A DNA stretch of 64,000 bases, taken from positions 248,001 through 312,000 of the forward strand of contig NZ_JAJATZ010000002.1 in the NCBI RefSeq assembly GCF_020531945.1, read 5' to 3'. Within the stretch, counting starts at the first letter, position 1. Every line of letters starts with the position of its first letter. Positions 42,824 to 51,537 of this stretch are shown one piece after another. The notes under the pieces were generated by a model that worked only from the letters and a program-made list of their open reading frames with translations, was not told where the DNA came from and ran no database searches. The stretch is from Loktanella gaetbuli (lineage in GTDB: Bacteria; Pseudomonadota; Alphaproteobacteria; Rhodobacterales; Rhodobacteraceae). Both the position numbers and the translations under genes were made by a program.

Positions 42824-43252
42824 ATGTACGCAAGCCAGGACGACATCATCACGCTCTACACCGCCGACGCGCTGGTCGTGGCCGATCGCGACGGTGACGG
42901 TGTGCCCGACGACGCGGCCATCACCCGCGCCCTGCGCTCGGCCAGTGCCGAGATCGATGGCTATGTCGGTGTCCGCTACGACCTGCCGCTGGCCGATCCC
43001 CACGATATCCTGACGCAATACTGCGTTGATATCGCGCTTTACCGCCTTGCCGGATCGTCCAGCACGATGACCGAGGAGCTGCGCCAGCGATACGAGGACG
43101 CAATGGCCGCCCTCAAGCGGATCGCCAAAGGCGAAATGCGCCTGACCATCGCCCCGGTCGCGGGCGAAGACCCCGACGACGGTGGCCCCAACCCGCTGAC
43201 GATCGGCGGGCCCGCGCGTCTGTTCTCACGCGACAAGATGCGGGGGCTCTGA
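42824..43252 (+). CDS. DUF1320 head-tail connector (Mu gp36-like)
   Basis: 142 residues: MYASQDDIITLYTADALVVA, RALRSASAEIDGYVGVRYDL and DILTQYCVDIALYRL are typical of DUF1320/gp36. Joins head and tail. The ATG at 42824 was chosen by family fit; a start at 42797 would place the ribosome site against the ATG. Overlaps the next gene by one base. Confidence 0.88.
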   Translation: MYASQDDIITLYTADALVVADRDGDGVPDDAAITRALRSASAEIDGYVGVRYDLPLADPHDILTQYCVDIALYRLAGSSSTMTEELRQRYEDAMAALKRIAKGEMRLTIAPVAGEDPDDGGPNPLTIGGPARLFSRDKMRGL

Positions 43253-43704
43253 TGGTCGGCGTCGTCGCACAGTTTGAACTCGACACCGCCATGGCCGAGG
43301 CCGGCCTGCGTGACCTTGCCGCCTGGCAGATCGACGCGCTGGCCTTCAACATCGGGGCGCTGCTGGAAAGCTCGACCAGGGAACGCATCGCCGACGACAA
43401 GGCCGGTCCGGATGGCGAGCCCTGGGCCGCATGGTCGGAAGGCTATGCCGCGACGCGCAGCGCGCGCCATTCACTGCTGGTCGCTGACGGTTTGCCCGGC
43501 CTGCTGGACAGCATCCAGAACTATTCCGACGGCCCCGAGGCGCGGGTCGGCACCAATCTGGTCTATGGCGCGATCCAGCAGTTCGGTGGCGAAGAGGTAG
43601 GCTCGCCCGGTTTGCCCGCGCGGCCCTACCTTGGTCTGTCCGATCAGGACCGTCGCGACATCGCCGATCTGGTGACCGGTGACCTGAGCGAGGTGCTGCA
43701 ATGA
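43252..43704 (+). CDS. Phage virion morphogenesis protein (Mu gpG-like)
   Basis: 150 residues of the virion morphogenesis family: FNIGALLESSTRERIADDKA, PDGEPWAAWSEGYAATR and the C-terminal FGGEEVGSPGLPARPYLGLS, which is a strong family signature. Tail completion or head-tail joining. ATGA overlap with the next gene. Confidence 0.9.
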   Translation: MVGVVAQFELDTAMAEAGLRDLAAWQIDALAFNIGALLESSTRERIADDKAGPDGEPWAAWSEGYAATRSARHSLLVADGLPGLLDSIQNYSDGPEARVGTNLVYGAIQQFGGEEVGSPGLPARPYLGLSDQDRRDIADLVTGDLSEVLQ

Positions 43705-44246
43705 CCGGCCTGTTGCAAGAGCTGCCGGATGCCGTGGCGGCCCGCCTGAAAGAGGTGCTTCCCGCGACGCGGACCTGCAAGGGCATCACTGGGCGGTTCA
43801 ACCTCGAACGGCTCAAGTCCGATGCGATCCAGACGCCCGCCGTGCTGGTGTCGATCCTCGACATCAAGCAGGCGGACACCGCTGCCGGGGCATTTCACAC
43901 CTTTGACCTCGCCATGGCCGCCTTCATCGTGACCAAGGACGCGCTGGGGCTGGACCGCGATGCCGCGGCTGCCGCGATGATGGTTGCGCTGGCGACCGCC
44001 ATTCCTGACCGCCGCTGGGGCCGCCCGGATTGCGGCCAGGCGCGCAACGTGCGTGGTCAGTCTGTCGTGACCGCAGGCTGGCAGAAGTCTGCTGCCAGCC
44101 TTTGGGCTGTCACCTGGACCCAGCCCTGCACCTTTGATCCCGCCGCACCCGACGCGCCGTTGGGCGTGGACCTCTACGTCGGACAGTCGCCGGACATCGG
44201 TGCGGACCACGTCAATGACTACACCCGGATCGGAGAGGCACCATGA
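43701..44246 (+). CDS. Phage gp37 / DUF1834 family protein
   Basis: 181 residues: MTGLLQELPDAVAARLKEVL, then a central alpha-beta domain with LDIKQADTAAG and RRWGRPDCGQARNVRGQSVV, ending in CTFDPAAPDAPLGVDLYVGQ. DUF1834/gp37 members lie here in Mu-like phages and probably act in tail completion. Confidence 0.8.
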   Translation: MTGLLQELPDAVAARLKEVLPATRTCKGITGRFNLERLKSDAIQTPAVLVSILDIKQADTAAGAFHTFDLAMAAFIVTKDALGLDRDAAAAAMMVALATAIPDRRWGRPDCGQARNVRGQSVVTAGWQKSAASLWAVTWTQPCTFDPAAPDAPLGVDLYVGQSPDIGADHVNDYTRIGEAP

Positions 44247-44674
44247 CCCTCGCCGCTGCCGAAGCCGATCGCCGTATCGCCAATGTCCTGCAAGTCGGGA
44301 CCATCGTGTCGGTCGATCCCGCCGGACCCAGCGTTGCAGTCAACCTGGGCGACATCACGATCCCCGCCGCTGCCGTCGGCATGATGCGCGCGGGTGGCCT
44401 GTCGCTGTGGTGGATGCCTGCCATCGGCGAACAGGTCCTGATCGCATGCCCTGGCGGTGACATGGCCCGCGCCATCGTCGTCTGCGGGATCTTTGCGGGC
44501 AACGCGCCATCTGACGATGCCGCCGTGCCGCTGTTCGAGCTGGCGGGCGGCGAAATCCACTTCAATGGCACCCTGATCGTCAGCGGCGATGTCATCGCCG
44601 GCGGGATCAGCCTGCAAAACCACATTCACGGCGGCGTCACAGGCGGGGCCGCCACAACCGAAGGACCGCAGTGA
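44243..44674 (+). CDS. Baseplate spike protein (gpV-like)
   Basis: 143 residues. An N-terminal OB fold (GTIVSVDPAGPSVAVNLGDI) and a C-terminal beta-helix end with NHIHGGV, whose HxH would bind the iron of the membrane-piercing tip. Shorter than Mu gp45 but matches P2 gpV-type spikes. Overlaps its neighbour upstream as ATGA. Confidence 0.88.
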   Translation: MTLAAAEADRRIANVLQVGTIVSVDPAGPSVAVNLGDITIPAAAVGMMRAGGLSLWWMPAIGEQVLIACPGGDMARAIVVCGIFAGNAPSDDAAVPLFELAGGEIHFNGTLIVSGDVIAGGISLQNHIHGGVTGGAATTEGPQ

Positions 44675-44856
44675 TGACCAAATCGACCAAAGCCAACCCG
44701 GGGGCCACGCCCGACGCCCACAAATCCTATGTGGCCGCTGCGTCCGGCTGGATCGCGGGCACGTACCGCAAGAAAGGCGACACCCTGCAGCTGACACCGC
44801 AGGCCGCCGCCTATGAGAACGTGACACCGGCACCCGAGGCCAAGGACGCGAAGTGA
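44674..44856 (+). CDS. Small phage protein between gpV and gpW
   Basis: 60 residues, KSTKANPGATPDAHKSYVAA and a TP-rich tail. A GTG at 44671 directly before the ATG is an alternative start. Coupled on both sides. No family recognised. Confidence 0.55.
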   Translation: MTKSTKANPGATPDAHKSYVAAASGWIAGTYRKKGDTLQLTPQAAAYENVTPAPEAKDAK

Positions 44857-45191
44857 CGGGCCTCAGCCGCCATACCGGTCAGCGCCTGACCCTGGACGCG
44901 CATCTGGCGCAGTCCGTCGGTGTGATCCTGTCCACGCCCAAGGGCAGCCGCGTGTTGCGGCGTGACTTTGGGTCGGACCTGCCGCGCCTGATCGACATGC
45001 CCGTCACACCCGCGACGGTGATCGAGGTCTATGCCGCGACGGCCGAGGCGATTGATCTGTGGGAACCGCGGCTGACCCTGCGCCGCGTCAGTGTCACGGA
45101 AAGTGCTGCCGGGCGCGTGATCCTTGATCTGGAAGCCGAGATCGCAGGCCAGGTCACGACCCGCACGATCCCGGTCGAGGTGACGGCATGA
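44853..45191 (+). CDS. Baseplate wedge protein, gpW/gp25 family
   Basis: 112 residues with the gp25 pattern: SVGVILSTPKGSRVLRRDFG (about 22-41), SDLPRLIDMPV, and EAIDLWEPRLTLRRVSV (about 66-82). Forms the baseplate wedge core. Overlaps gpJ as ATGA. Confidence 0.92.
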   Translation: MTGLSRHTGQRLTLDAHLAQSVGVILSTPKGSRVLRRDFGSDLPRLIDMPVTPATVIEVYAATAEAIDLWEPRLTLRRVSVTESAAGRVILDLEAEIAGQVTTRTIPVEVTA

Positions 45192-46090
45192 CCCGGTTCA
45201 CGCAGATCGATCTGGAAAACCTGCCCGCGCCCCAGGTGGTCGAGACGCTGGACGTCGAGGCGATCTTTGCCCGCAAGCGTGATGCGCTGTTGGCGCTGGC
45301 ACCTGACCTTGCCCCGGTGCTGGCGCTCGAAAGCGAACCGCTGACGATGTATCTGCAGCGCGACGCCTTTGACGAGGTGCTCTTGCGGGCTGCGGTCAAC
45401 GACGGCGCGCGGGCCGTGATGCCCGCCTATGCGACCGGCGCAAACCTCGACCAGCTTGCGGCCTTTTACGGTGTGGCCCGCCTTGTCCTCGCCCCGGCGC
45501 AACCGGACGCCACACCACCCGTCGCGCCGGTGATGGAAAACGACAGTGACTTCCGCAGCCGCATGCAACTGGCGCTTGAGGCACAGACGACGGCCGGGAC
45601 CATCGGGTCGTATCTGTTCTTTGCCAGATCCGCCGATCCGCGTGTCCGTGACATCGCGGTCGCCAACCTCGCGCCCGGCGTCGTGGGCATCCGCGTGCTG
45701 GCCGAGGCCGGTGACGGCACCGCACCTGCGGACCTTTTACAGGCCGTTGAAATCGCGTTGAACGATGACTTCGTCCGGCCCCTGACCGATCTGGTGCAGG
45801 TCGAAAGTGCTGTCATCGTGCCGTACCAGGTCGCCGCCACGCTGACCTTTTACGACGGTCCCGACAGCGCCGTGGTGCTGGAGACATCCCGCGCAGCCGT
45901 CACCGCCTACGTCGCCGCGCGCCGCCTGATCGGTGAGAACGTCACGCGGTCGGGGCTCTTTGCCGCCTTGCACGGCGCTGGCGTGCAGAATGTCGTGCTC
46001 GAAAGCCCCGCTGCCGATATCGAGATCGATGGCACCAGTGCCGCGTTCTGCACTGACATCACCCTGACCGCAGGGGGCATCGATGCTTGA
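45188..46090 (+). CDS. Baseplate assembly protein gpJ-like
   Basis: 300 residues. FTQIDLENLPAPQVVETLDV near the start and the conserved NLDQLAAFYGVARLVLAPA (about 85-103), then LEAQTTAGTIGSYLFFARSA (about 129-148). Baseplate J family, joins wedges and fibres. Overlaps the next gene by eight bases. Confidence 0.93.
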   Translation: MTRFTQIDLENLPAPQVVETLDVEAIFARKRDALLALAPDLAPVLALESEPLTMYLQRDAFDEVLLRAAVNDGARAVMPAYATGANLDQLAAFYGVARLVLAPAQPDATPPVAPVMENDSDFRSRMQLALEAQTTAGTIGSYLFFARSADPRVRDIAVANLAPGVVGIRVLAEAGDGTAPADLLQAVEIALNDDFVRPLTDLVQVESAVIVPYQVAATLTFYDGPDSAVVLETSRAAVTAYVAARRLIGENVTRSGLFAALHGAGVQNVVLESPAADIEIDGTSAAFCTDITLTAGGIDA

Positions 46091-46718
46091 TCAATCCCTC
46101 CTGCCTTCCAACGCAACCACCCTCGACCGCGCGATCGAGGCGGCAACGGCTGTGCCGGACGACCTCAAGTTTGACATCGGCCGCGTCGGTCGGGTCGCGG
46201 ATTGTCCGGCGGATTTGCTGCCCTGGCTCGCCTGGGCGATGTCCGTCGATAACTGGGATGCGACCTGGTCGGATGGCGTCAAACGCGCCGTCATCGCGCG
46301 GTCGGTCGAGGTGCATCGCCGCAAGGGCACACGCGGGGCCGTCATCGCGGCCCTCGATGCAGCCGGGATCGATGCCGTGCTGGAGGAATGGTTCCAGTAC
46401 GACGGCACCCCGCACACCTTCCGCCTCGATATCGGCATGGAGCGGATCGAGAACTCCGGCCGCCGCGCCGATGACGTCTTTGTCCAGGACGTGGCGCGCA
46501 TCGTCGAAAGCATCAAGCCAGTCCGCTCGCAATACGCGCTGCGCGTCCGTTCGACCGTCACCAGCGATGCCCGCGCCGCGACCGGCCAGCGCGCGCGCCT
46601 GGGTGCGACCGGCATCCTGCGGCCCGCGGTGCCGGTCACCGATCAATCTATCAGCCAGCCTGCCCACATCGCCACGCGCGGACGCATCGTCCAGCGCGGT
46701 GACGTGCGGCCCGCATAG
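46083..46718 (+). CDS. Tail protein I (gpI-like)
   Basis: 211 residues: MLDQSLLPSNATTLDRAIEA and the signature LLPWLAWAMSVDNWDATWSD (about 43-62), then VHRRKGTRGAVIAAL. Tail_P2_I family, connects baseplate to fibre. The C-terminal 60 residues are basic and variable. Confidence 0.9.
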   Translation: MLDQSLLPSNATTLDRAIEAATAVPDDLKFDIGRVGRVADCPADLLPWLAWAMSVDNWDATWSDGVKRAVIARSVEVHRRKGTRGAVIAALDAAGIDAVLEEWFQYDGTPHTFRLDIGMERIENSGRRADDVFVQDVARIVESIKPVRSQYALRVRSTVTSDARAATGQRARLGATGILRPAVPVTDQSISQPAHIATRGRIVQRGDVRPA

Positions 46719-46727
46719 GGGAACGCC

Positions 46728-47669
46728 ATGCCTGCCACGATCATCTTTACGGACCTCGGCCTGGCCAAGGTCAACACGGCCGCCGGGTCCGCGGCAGCCG
46801 TTGTCATCACCGAGGTCGCCCTGGGGGACGGTGGCGGCGCGCTCTACGATCCGACGACGAATCAGACAGCACTGCTGGGCGAGGTCATCCGCCGCCCGTT
46901 CGACCGTCGCGCCCAGACCGAGGCCAGCAGTTGGATGATCAACGCGGTGTTTCCGTCAGCCGACTTACCCGCGATGACCCTGCGCGAGGTCGGGTTCTTT
47001 GATCAGGACGGCGATCTGATCGTGGTGGCGGCCGGGCTCGATTACCCGACAGCGGACCTCGGGGCCTATGACTTTGTGCTCGATCAGACCATCACGCTGG
47101 ACCGCGTGACCGAAGGAGCAATCATCGTCGAAGGTCCCGACTGGCCGCTTGTCGATCACATCGCCGAGGATCTGGCCGCCCATGCCGTGTTCACGCAGGC
47201 ACTGGCACAGGCTGCGGAGCGGATCGTGGCGCTGGAACGTGCGCAGGTGCCCGTCGGCACGATCGTCGATAGCGCGGGGCCGGTGGCACCGGACGGCTGG
47301 ATGACGGCCGACGGGCGCGCGCTGGCGCGGGATGAATATCCCGAGCTGTGGGATGCCATCGGCGACGCCTGGGGCGCTGGCGACGGTGCCACCACGTTCA
47401 ACATCCCCGAGCTGAGGACCGAGTTCCGTCGCGGTGCCGATCTGGGCCGCGGTGAATTGCCCGCCCTCGAAATCGGGACCTGGCAGGCGGATGAAATCCG
47501 CGAGCACAGCCACCCTCTCGATGGGGCCTACAACGAGGACAACGGCAACAATGCACAAGGTCCTAACGAGCCCGCAGATGGTCGCCTCGTGACATCGACC
47601 TTGCCTTTTGGCGGCGAGGAAACCCGCCCGCGTGCCGTGTCCGTCCATCCGATCATCCGCGTGCGATAG
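46728..47669 (+). CDS. Tail fibre protein with collar domain
   Basis: 313 residues. N-terminal phage tail-collar fibre domain (IFTDLGLAKVNTAAGSAAAV ... ITEVALGDGGGALYDP). A collar-type head follows: QVPVGTIVDSAGPVAPDGWM (about 175-194), ATTFNIPELRTEFRRGAD, ending RPRAVSVHPIIRVR. Baseplate-proximal fibre; the receptor part may be the next gene. Confidence 0.88.
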   Translation: MPATIIFTDLGLAKVNTAAGSAAAVVITEVALGDGGGALYDPTTNQTALLGEVIRRPFDRRAQTEASSWMINAVFPSADLPAMTLREVGFFDQDGDLIVVAAGLDYPTADLGAYDFVLDQTITLDRVTEGAIIVEGPDWPLVDHIAEDLAAHAVFTQALAQAAERIVALERAQVPVGTIVDSAGPVAPDGWMTADGRALARDEYPELWDAIGDAWGAGDGATTFNIPELRTEFRRGADLGRGELPALEIGTWQADEIREHSHPLDGAYNEDNGNNAQGPNEPADGRLVTSTLPFGGEETRPRAVSVHPIIRVR

Positions 47670-47680
47670 GAGGTCTGATC

Positions 47681-48508
47681 ATGCCCACCAATTTTGCAAC
47701 GATGAGCGAGGCGCTGGCGAAACTGTCGTCGTTGGCCACATTCCTCGCGGACATGCCAGCTGGGGTGCGCGCCCAGGTCGAGGCGGCAGTGGCCGAAGGC
47801 GAGGCAGACCTCGCAGCGCTACAGGCCGCCGTCGATGCGCTGGCTGTCGAGGTCGCGGCTGGCGTCGAGGGCCTGATCCCGTCGCTGGCCTTCGAGGCGG
47901 TCATCGACCCGGCTGACCCGAACCCGACCGAAATCAACGGCGGGACCTTCAACACAATCGCGGACGCGGTCGCGGCGTCTGACGAAGGTGTGGCTGTCCA
48001 TCTTCGGCTACGCTCTGGTGAAATGCACCCGGTTGTCAGCAACATCGCGACCGGTGAACGCGGACTTTACCTTGAAAAAGTCGGCGCTGGCGCAAATCCC
48101 GTCATCGCTTTCGGGGCGTATGAAAACGGCGCAGGAAATCAGCTCTATAATTTCGTGCCGGGCTTCTTCTCTCGCATTCGTGCGCACGATATCGACTTTG
48201 TCGCGCCTGCAAAGCTGAACGCCGCGAAAGGCTGGGGTACGCCGCGCTTTTGGAACATTCCGGCCGGTACGCAGACACAGATTGCGTTTCGTGATTGCCG
48301 GTTGATCGGCACGGGCGAGTTCACGTTCACGAATACTGGCGGCGGTGCTGTCGCCACGCTCTCCGCTTTGAACACAACCTTCGACGGCATGGTCGGCATC
48401 GACTTCGCGCAAGGCACGGCGGTCGTTGGCCAGCGGACGACAACCCTCATCAACGGCGGGCAAGTCGCCATCAGTTCGGGCGCTGGTGGCGCTGTTCTGA
48501 CCAACTAA
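47681..48508 (+). CDS. Candidate receptor-binding fibre protein
   Basis: 275 residues. Helical, Ala-rich N-terminus (about 1-65, coiled-coil like) then a beta-rich part with repeating hydrophobic and Thr/Gly-rich strands (TEINGGTFNTIADAVA; FTFTNTGGGAVATLSALNTT; GTAVVGQRTTTLINGG), suggestive of a beta-helix. The C-terminal half is less GC-biased than the rest of the tail genes. Position after the collar fibre suggests the host-range determinant. Inferred. Confidence 0.65.
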   Translation: MPTNFATMSEALAKLSSLATFLADMPAGVRAQVEAAVAEGEADLAALQAAVDALAVEVAAGVEGLIPSLAFEAVIDPADPNPTEINGGTFNTIADAVAASDEGVAVHLRLRSGEMHPVVSNIATGERGLYLEKVGAGANPVIAFGAYENGAGNQLYNFVPGFFSRIRAHDIDFVAPAKLNAAKGWGTPRFWNIPAGTQTQIAFRDCRLIGTGEFTFTNTGGGAVATLSALNTTFDGMVGIDFAQGTAVVGQRTTTLINGGQVAISSGAGGAVLTN

Positions 48509-48519
48509 AGGAGGCGAAA

Positions 48520-49002
48520 ATGACCGATACCTTGAACGTCACCGACGGCGCGCGCACCACCTTCGCCGTAACCCGCGCCGAGGCACTGGCCTTGGGCTAT
48601 CCCGAGGCGGCAATCGCGCAGGCCGAGGCACAGGCTTCGGCCGCTGCGGGCCGTGCGGCGATCCGGGCTACCATTGACCAGGCTGTCGGCGACACACCCA
48701 GCATCGTCGGCACCCTGGCTGACGTGTCGGGCATCCTTGTCGCAGGGCAGATGGCGCGGGTCGTAGCCTTGGCCGATCATGCCTCCAACGCTGCCGACCG
48801 GGCCGAGCTGGACATGCTCAAGGCCTTGGCCGGTGACGCGGACCTCGTCCAGATCTGCCGCGATGGGCTGGCAGCCTTGCAAGCGGGTCAGGCACGGCTG
48901 ACCGCCTCGGCCAAGGGGATCGACACGGTGTTTGCCGAGGCGATGACCCGGTCAACCGCGACTGCCGCGATCCTGGCCGCACGCAAGGAGGCCGTGGCAT
49001 GA
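48520..49002 (+). CDS. Tail fibre-associated helical protein
   Basis: 160 residues, Ala-rich and helical (AALALGYPEAAIAQAEAQAS-like segments around residue 20-45). AAAGGAGG at 48507-48514 fixes the ATG at 48520. Probably a fibre assembly or fibre part; no family assigned. Ends in an ATGA overlap. Confidence 0.6.
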   Translation: MTDTLNVTDGARTTFAVTRAEALALGYPEAAIAQAEAQASAAAGRAAIRATIDQAVGDTPSIVGTLADVSGILVAGQMARVVALADHASNAADRAELDMLKALAGDADLVQICRDGLAALQAGQARLTASAKGIDTVFAEAMTRSTATAAILAARKEAVA

Positions 49003-49352
49003 GCGCCTACACCGACGCACGCGCGCCCTACATCCGCATCGACGGCACGGATCGGTATCGCCTCACCGGGCCTGTCATGTGGGAAATCGGCGTCAAAGGG
49101 TCAGGCCTTTGGGTAAGTGTCCCACGCGGTCGCGGGTTTGACGTGTCCGTGCCACGCGGCCTGCACTGGGCCGTCAGCCCGCACGATCCCCGTTACCTCA
49201 AGGCCGCTGCCCTGCATGACGATCTGCTCGGGCGCGGCTGGGACCGCGTCACGGCTGGTGCCGTGTTCCACGATGCCCTGCGCGCCGACGGCGTGGGCCC
49301 CGTCCGCCGCCTTGTCATGCTGCTCGCCGTCATTTTGTGGCGATGGTCATGA
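48999..49352 (+). CDS. DUF1353 family protein
   Basis: 117 residues. DUF1353 block: VPRGRGFDVSVPRGLHWAVS, then AALHDDLLGRGWDRVTAGAV (about 70-89) and FHDALRADGV. DUF1353 proteins recur in phage tail regions and share a fold with His/Asp-containing small enzymes, but no activity is proven. A short hydrophobic end LVMLLAVILWRW is present. Confidence 0.75.
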   Translation: MSAYTDARAPYIRIDGTDRYRLTGPVMWEIGVKGSGLWVSVPRGRGFDVSVPRGLHWAVSPHDPRYLKAAALHDDLLGRGWDRVTAGAVFHDALRADGVGPVRRLVMLLAVILWRWS

Positions 49353-49385
49353 CCGCCGCCCCCTCACACCAAAAGGAGAACCATC

Positions 49386-50570
49386 ATGCCTGAACAGTTT
49401 CTACACGGGGTCGAGGTCGTCCAGATCGACGACGGCCTGCGCCCCATCTCGACCGTCAAATCCTCGATCATCGGGATCGTCGGCACCGCACCGGAGGCCA
49501 CCAACGATGCGTTCCCGCTGAACACGCCCGTCCTGATCACCGGGCCCCGGGCATCGGCCGCCCTCGGGCAGACCGGGACCCTGCGCGATGCCTATGACGC
49601 GGTCTATGCCCAGGGCGTTGCCGTCGCGATCGTCGTGCGGGTGGCAGAGGGCGCGGACGATGCCGCGACCCTCGCCAATGCCGTGGGCAACGCAGCCCAA
49701 CAGTCCGGCGCCTATGCCCTGATCGGGGCTGGTGCCGTCACGGGTCAGATCCCGCGCATCCTGATCGCGCCTGGTCTGACGCGCCCCACCGATCCCGGTG
49801 CCGCCAACCCGCTGACCAACGCGCTGGTCACGGTCGCGGCCAAGCTGCGGGCCGTTGTCGTGGCTGACGGTCCCAACACGGTCGAGGCCGATGCGATCAC
49901 CTACGCCGGTCAATTCGGGTCGGACCGCCTGTTCCTGGTCGATGCCTATGTCCGCGTCTTTGACACCGTGTCAGCGCAGACCGTTACACGTCCCGGCTCG
50001 GCCTATGTGGCGGGCGTAATCAGCCGCACCGACAATGAACGCGGGTTCTGGTGGTCGGCCTCCAACCGCCTGGTCGGCGGCATCACCGGGCTGGCCCGCC
50101 CCATCGGCTTTGCGATCTCGGACCCCGACACCGAGGCCAACCGCCTGAACGAGGCCAAGGTCGCCGTCATCATCCGCGAGGACGGGTTCCGCGTCTGGGG
50201 CAACCGCAGCACGTCGGACGATCCGCTCTGGGCGTTCATCAGCGTGCGCCGCACCGCCGATCTGATCTACGACAGCATCGAACGGGCGCACCGCTGGGCG
50301 ATGGACCGTCCGCTGTCCGCGCAACTGCTGATCGACATCCGCGACAGCGTGCAGGCCTACCTTGGCCGGCTGACCGCCCAGGGCGCGCTGCTGGGCGGCA
50401 CCGTCTGGCTGGACCCCGAGCTGAACACCAAGGCCACGCTGGCCGCTGGACAGCTCTATCTCGATTTCGACATCGAGCCGCCCGCCCCGCTGGAACGTCT
50501 GACGTTCCGCGCCCGTCGCAACGGTGACTACTACGAAGAGCTGATCACCGACTTTCAAGCCGCAAGCTAA
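49386..50570 (+). CDS. Contractile tail sheath protein (P2 FI-like)
   Basis: 394 residues. FLHGVEVVQIDDGLRPISTV and the sheath signature SSIIGIVGTAPEATNDAFPL (about 26-45); GFWWSASNRLVGGITGLARP and INEAKV-like NRLNEAKVAVIIREDGFRVW follow, with the C-terminal handshake RARRNGDYYEELITDFQAA. The sheath type is that of P2, so the tail module differs from Mu's own. AAAAGGAG site. Confidence 0.94.
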   Translation: MPEQFLHGVEVVQIDDGLRPISTVKSSIIGIVGTAPEATNDAFPLNTPVLITGPRASAALGQTGTLRDAYDAVYAQGVAVAIVVRVAEGADDAATLANAVGNAAQQSGAYALIGAGAVTGQIPRILIAPGLTRPTDPGAANPLTNALVTVAAKLRAVVVADGPNTVEADAITYAGQFGSDRLFLVDAYVRVFDTVSAQTVTRPGSAYVAGVISRTDNERGFWWSASNRLVGGITGLARPIGFAISDPDTEANRLNEAKVAVIIREDGFRVWGNRSTSDDPLWAFISVRRTADLIYDSIERAHRWAMDRPLSAQLLIDIRDSVQAYLGRLTAQGALLGGTVWLDPELNTKATLAAGQLYLDFDIEPPAPLERLTFRARRNGDYYEELITDFQAAS

Positions 50571-50582
50571 AGGAGGCACCTG

Positions 50583-51080
50583 ATGTCTTTCCCGCGCACA
50601 ATCCGAAACTACAACGCCTTCCTTGATGGCGTCAGCTACATGGGCCTGGTCAGCACCGGCAAGCTGCCCGCCCTCAAGATCAAGACCGCCGCACACCGCG
50701 GGGCCGGCATGGATGCCGAGACGGCCGTCGACATGGGCATGGAGGCCATGACGACCGAGCTGACATTCGACGAATGGTCGGACGCCCCGATCCGGCTGTT
50801 CGGGTCCAAGAACCGCATTGTCCTGCGCCCGGCCGCCGTGGGCGAGGACGATTTCGCGGCGGACACATTCATCTTTGCGATGGGTGGCCGCATCACCGAC
50901 GTCAACTGGGACGACCTCAAGGCAGGCACCGAGTCCAAGATGAAGGCGATGATGGATGTCGATTTCTTCAGCATCGAAAAGAACGGGCAGCCGCTCGTGA
51001 AGATCGATGTTGAAAACGGTGTCCGCGTCATCGACGGCGTCGACCAGCTTGCAGGCATCCGCGCTGCAATGGGCCTTTAA
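50583..51080 (+). CDS. Major tail tube protein (P2 FII-like)
   Basis: 165 residues: RTIRNYNAFLDGVSYMGLVS at the N-terminus and GRITDVNWDDLKAGTESKMK in the middle are typical of FII tube proteins. Polymerises as the inner tube beneath the sheath. AAAGGAGG site ahead of the ATG. Confidence 0.93.
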   Translation: MSFPRTIRNYNAFLDGVSYMGLVSTGKLPALKIKTAAHRGAGMDAETAVDMGMEAMTTELTFDEWSDAPIRLFGSKNRIVLRPAAVGEDDFAADTFIFAMGGRITDVNWDDLKAGTESKMKAMMDVDFFSIEKNGQPLVKIDVENGVRVIDGVDQLAGIRAAMGL

Positions 51081-51094
51081 GGGGGGATTGAACC

Positions 51095-51382
51095 ATGGCG
51101 AAACTGACCACACCGATCAAGCGCGAGGGCGGCGACGTCAAATCCGTCGAAATCCGCCAGCCCACCGCGGGCGAGCTGCGCGGCTGCAAGCTGACGCAGC
51201 TTTTGCAGATGGACACGTCCGAACTGCTCAAGGTGTTGCCGCGCGTCACCGTGCCCGCATTGCTGCCCGCCGAGGTCGAGGCGCTGGCCCCGGCGGATCT
51301 GTTGACACTGGGGATGGAGGTGGTCGGTTTTTTGGCCTCTCCGGCCCTCAAGGAAGAGGCGCTGCGGGCAGCCGAAGCCTGA
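51095..51382 (+). CDS. Tail assembly chaperone E
   Basis: 95 residues of the phage tail E (gp41) group: IKREGGDVKSVEIRQPTAGE and RGCKLTQLLQMD. The normal zero-frame product ends at 51382. The slippery site at 51328-51334 lies 17 codons before the stop. E-type proteins coat the tape measure before tube assembly. Confidence 0.88.
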   Translation: MAKLTTPIKREGGDVKSVEIRQPTAGELRGCKLTQLLQMDTSELLKVLPRVTVPALLPAEVEALAPADLLTLGMEVVGFLASPALKEEALRAAEA

Positions 51383-51537
51383 TCCCGCACGACGACACCG
51401 GCGACACCATGGCGGATATCGCCGTGGTGTTCGGCTGGGGCCCCGATGTCACCGGCCCCATGACACTGGACGATCTGACCTACTGGTGGGCCAAGGCCCG
51501 CGACCGCGCACCACGACAGGAGGGTGACGATGACTGA
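51095..51537 (+). CDS. Tail assembly chaperone E+E' made by -1 frameshift
   Basis: If ribosomes slip one base back on TTTTTTG (51328-51334), translation continues through FGLSGPQGRGAAGSRS into MADIAVVFGWGPDVTGPMTL and DDLTYWWAKARDRAPRQ, ending at 51537. The second part matches the GpE family (PF06528). The -1 frame is open with no stop between the slip and the GpE domain. P2 uses the same heptamer for E+E'. An internal ATG at 51409 could also start GpE alone. Confidence 0.82.
51328..51334 (+). other. Slippery heptamer T TTT TTG
   Basis: Zero-frame codons are GGT TTT TTG, so the P and A site tRNAs (Phe, Leu) can re-pair as TTT TTT in the -1 frame. The heptamer is identical to that known in P2 E/E+E'. 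Confidence 0.85.

Noticed and set aside
40344..42833. 829-codon open frame on the minus strand
   Set aside because: It is the mirror of the protease and capsid genes; long antisense frames are common in this GC-rich DNA and the text is unlike any protein family.
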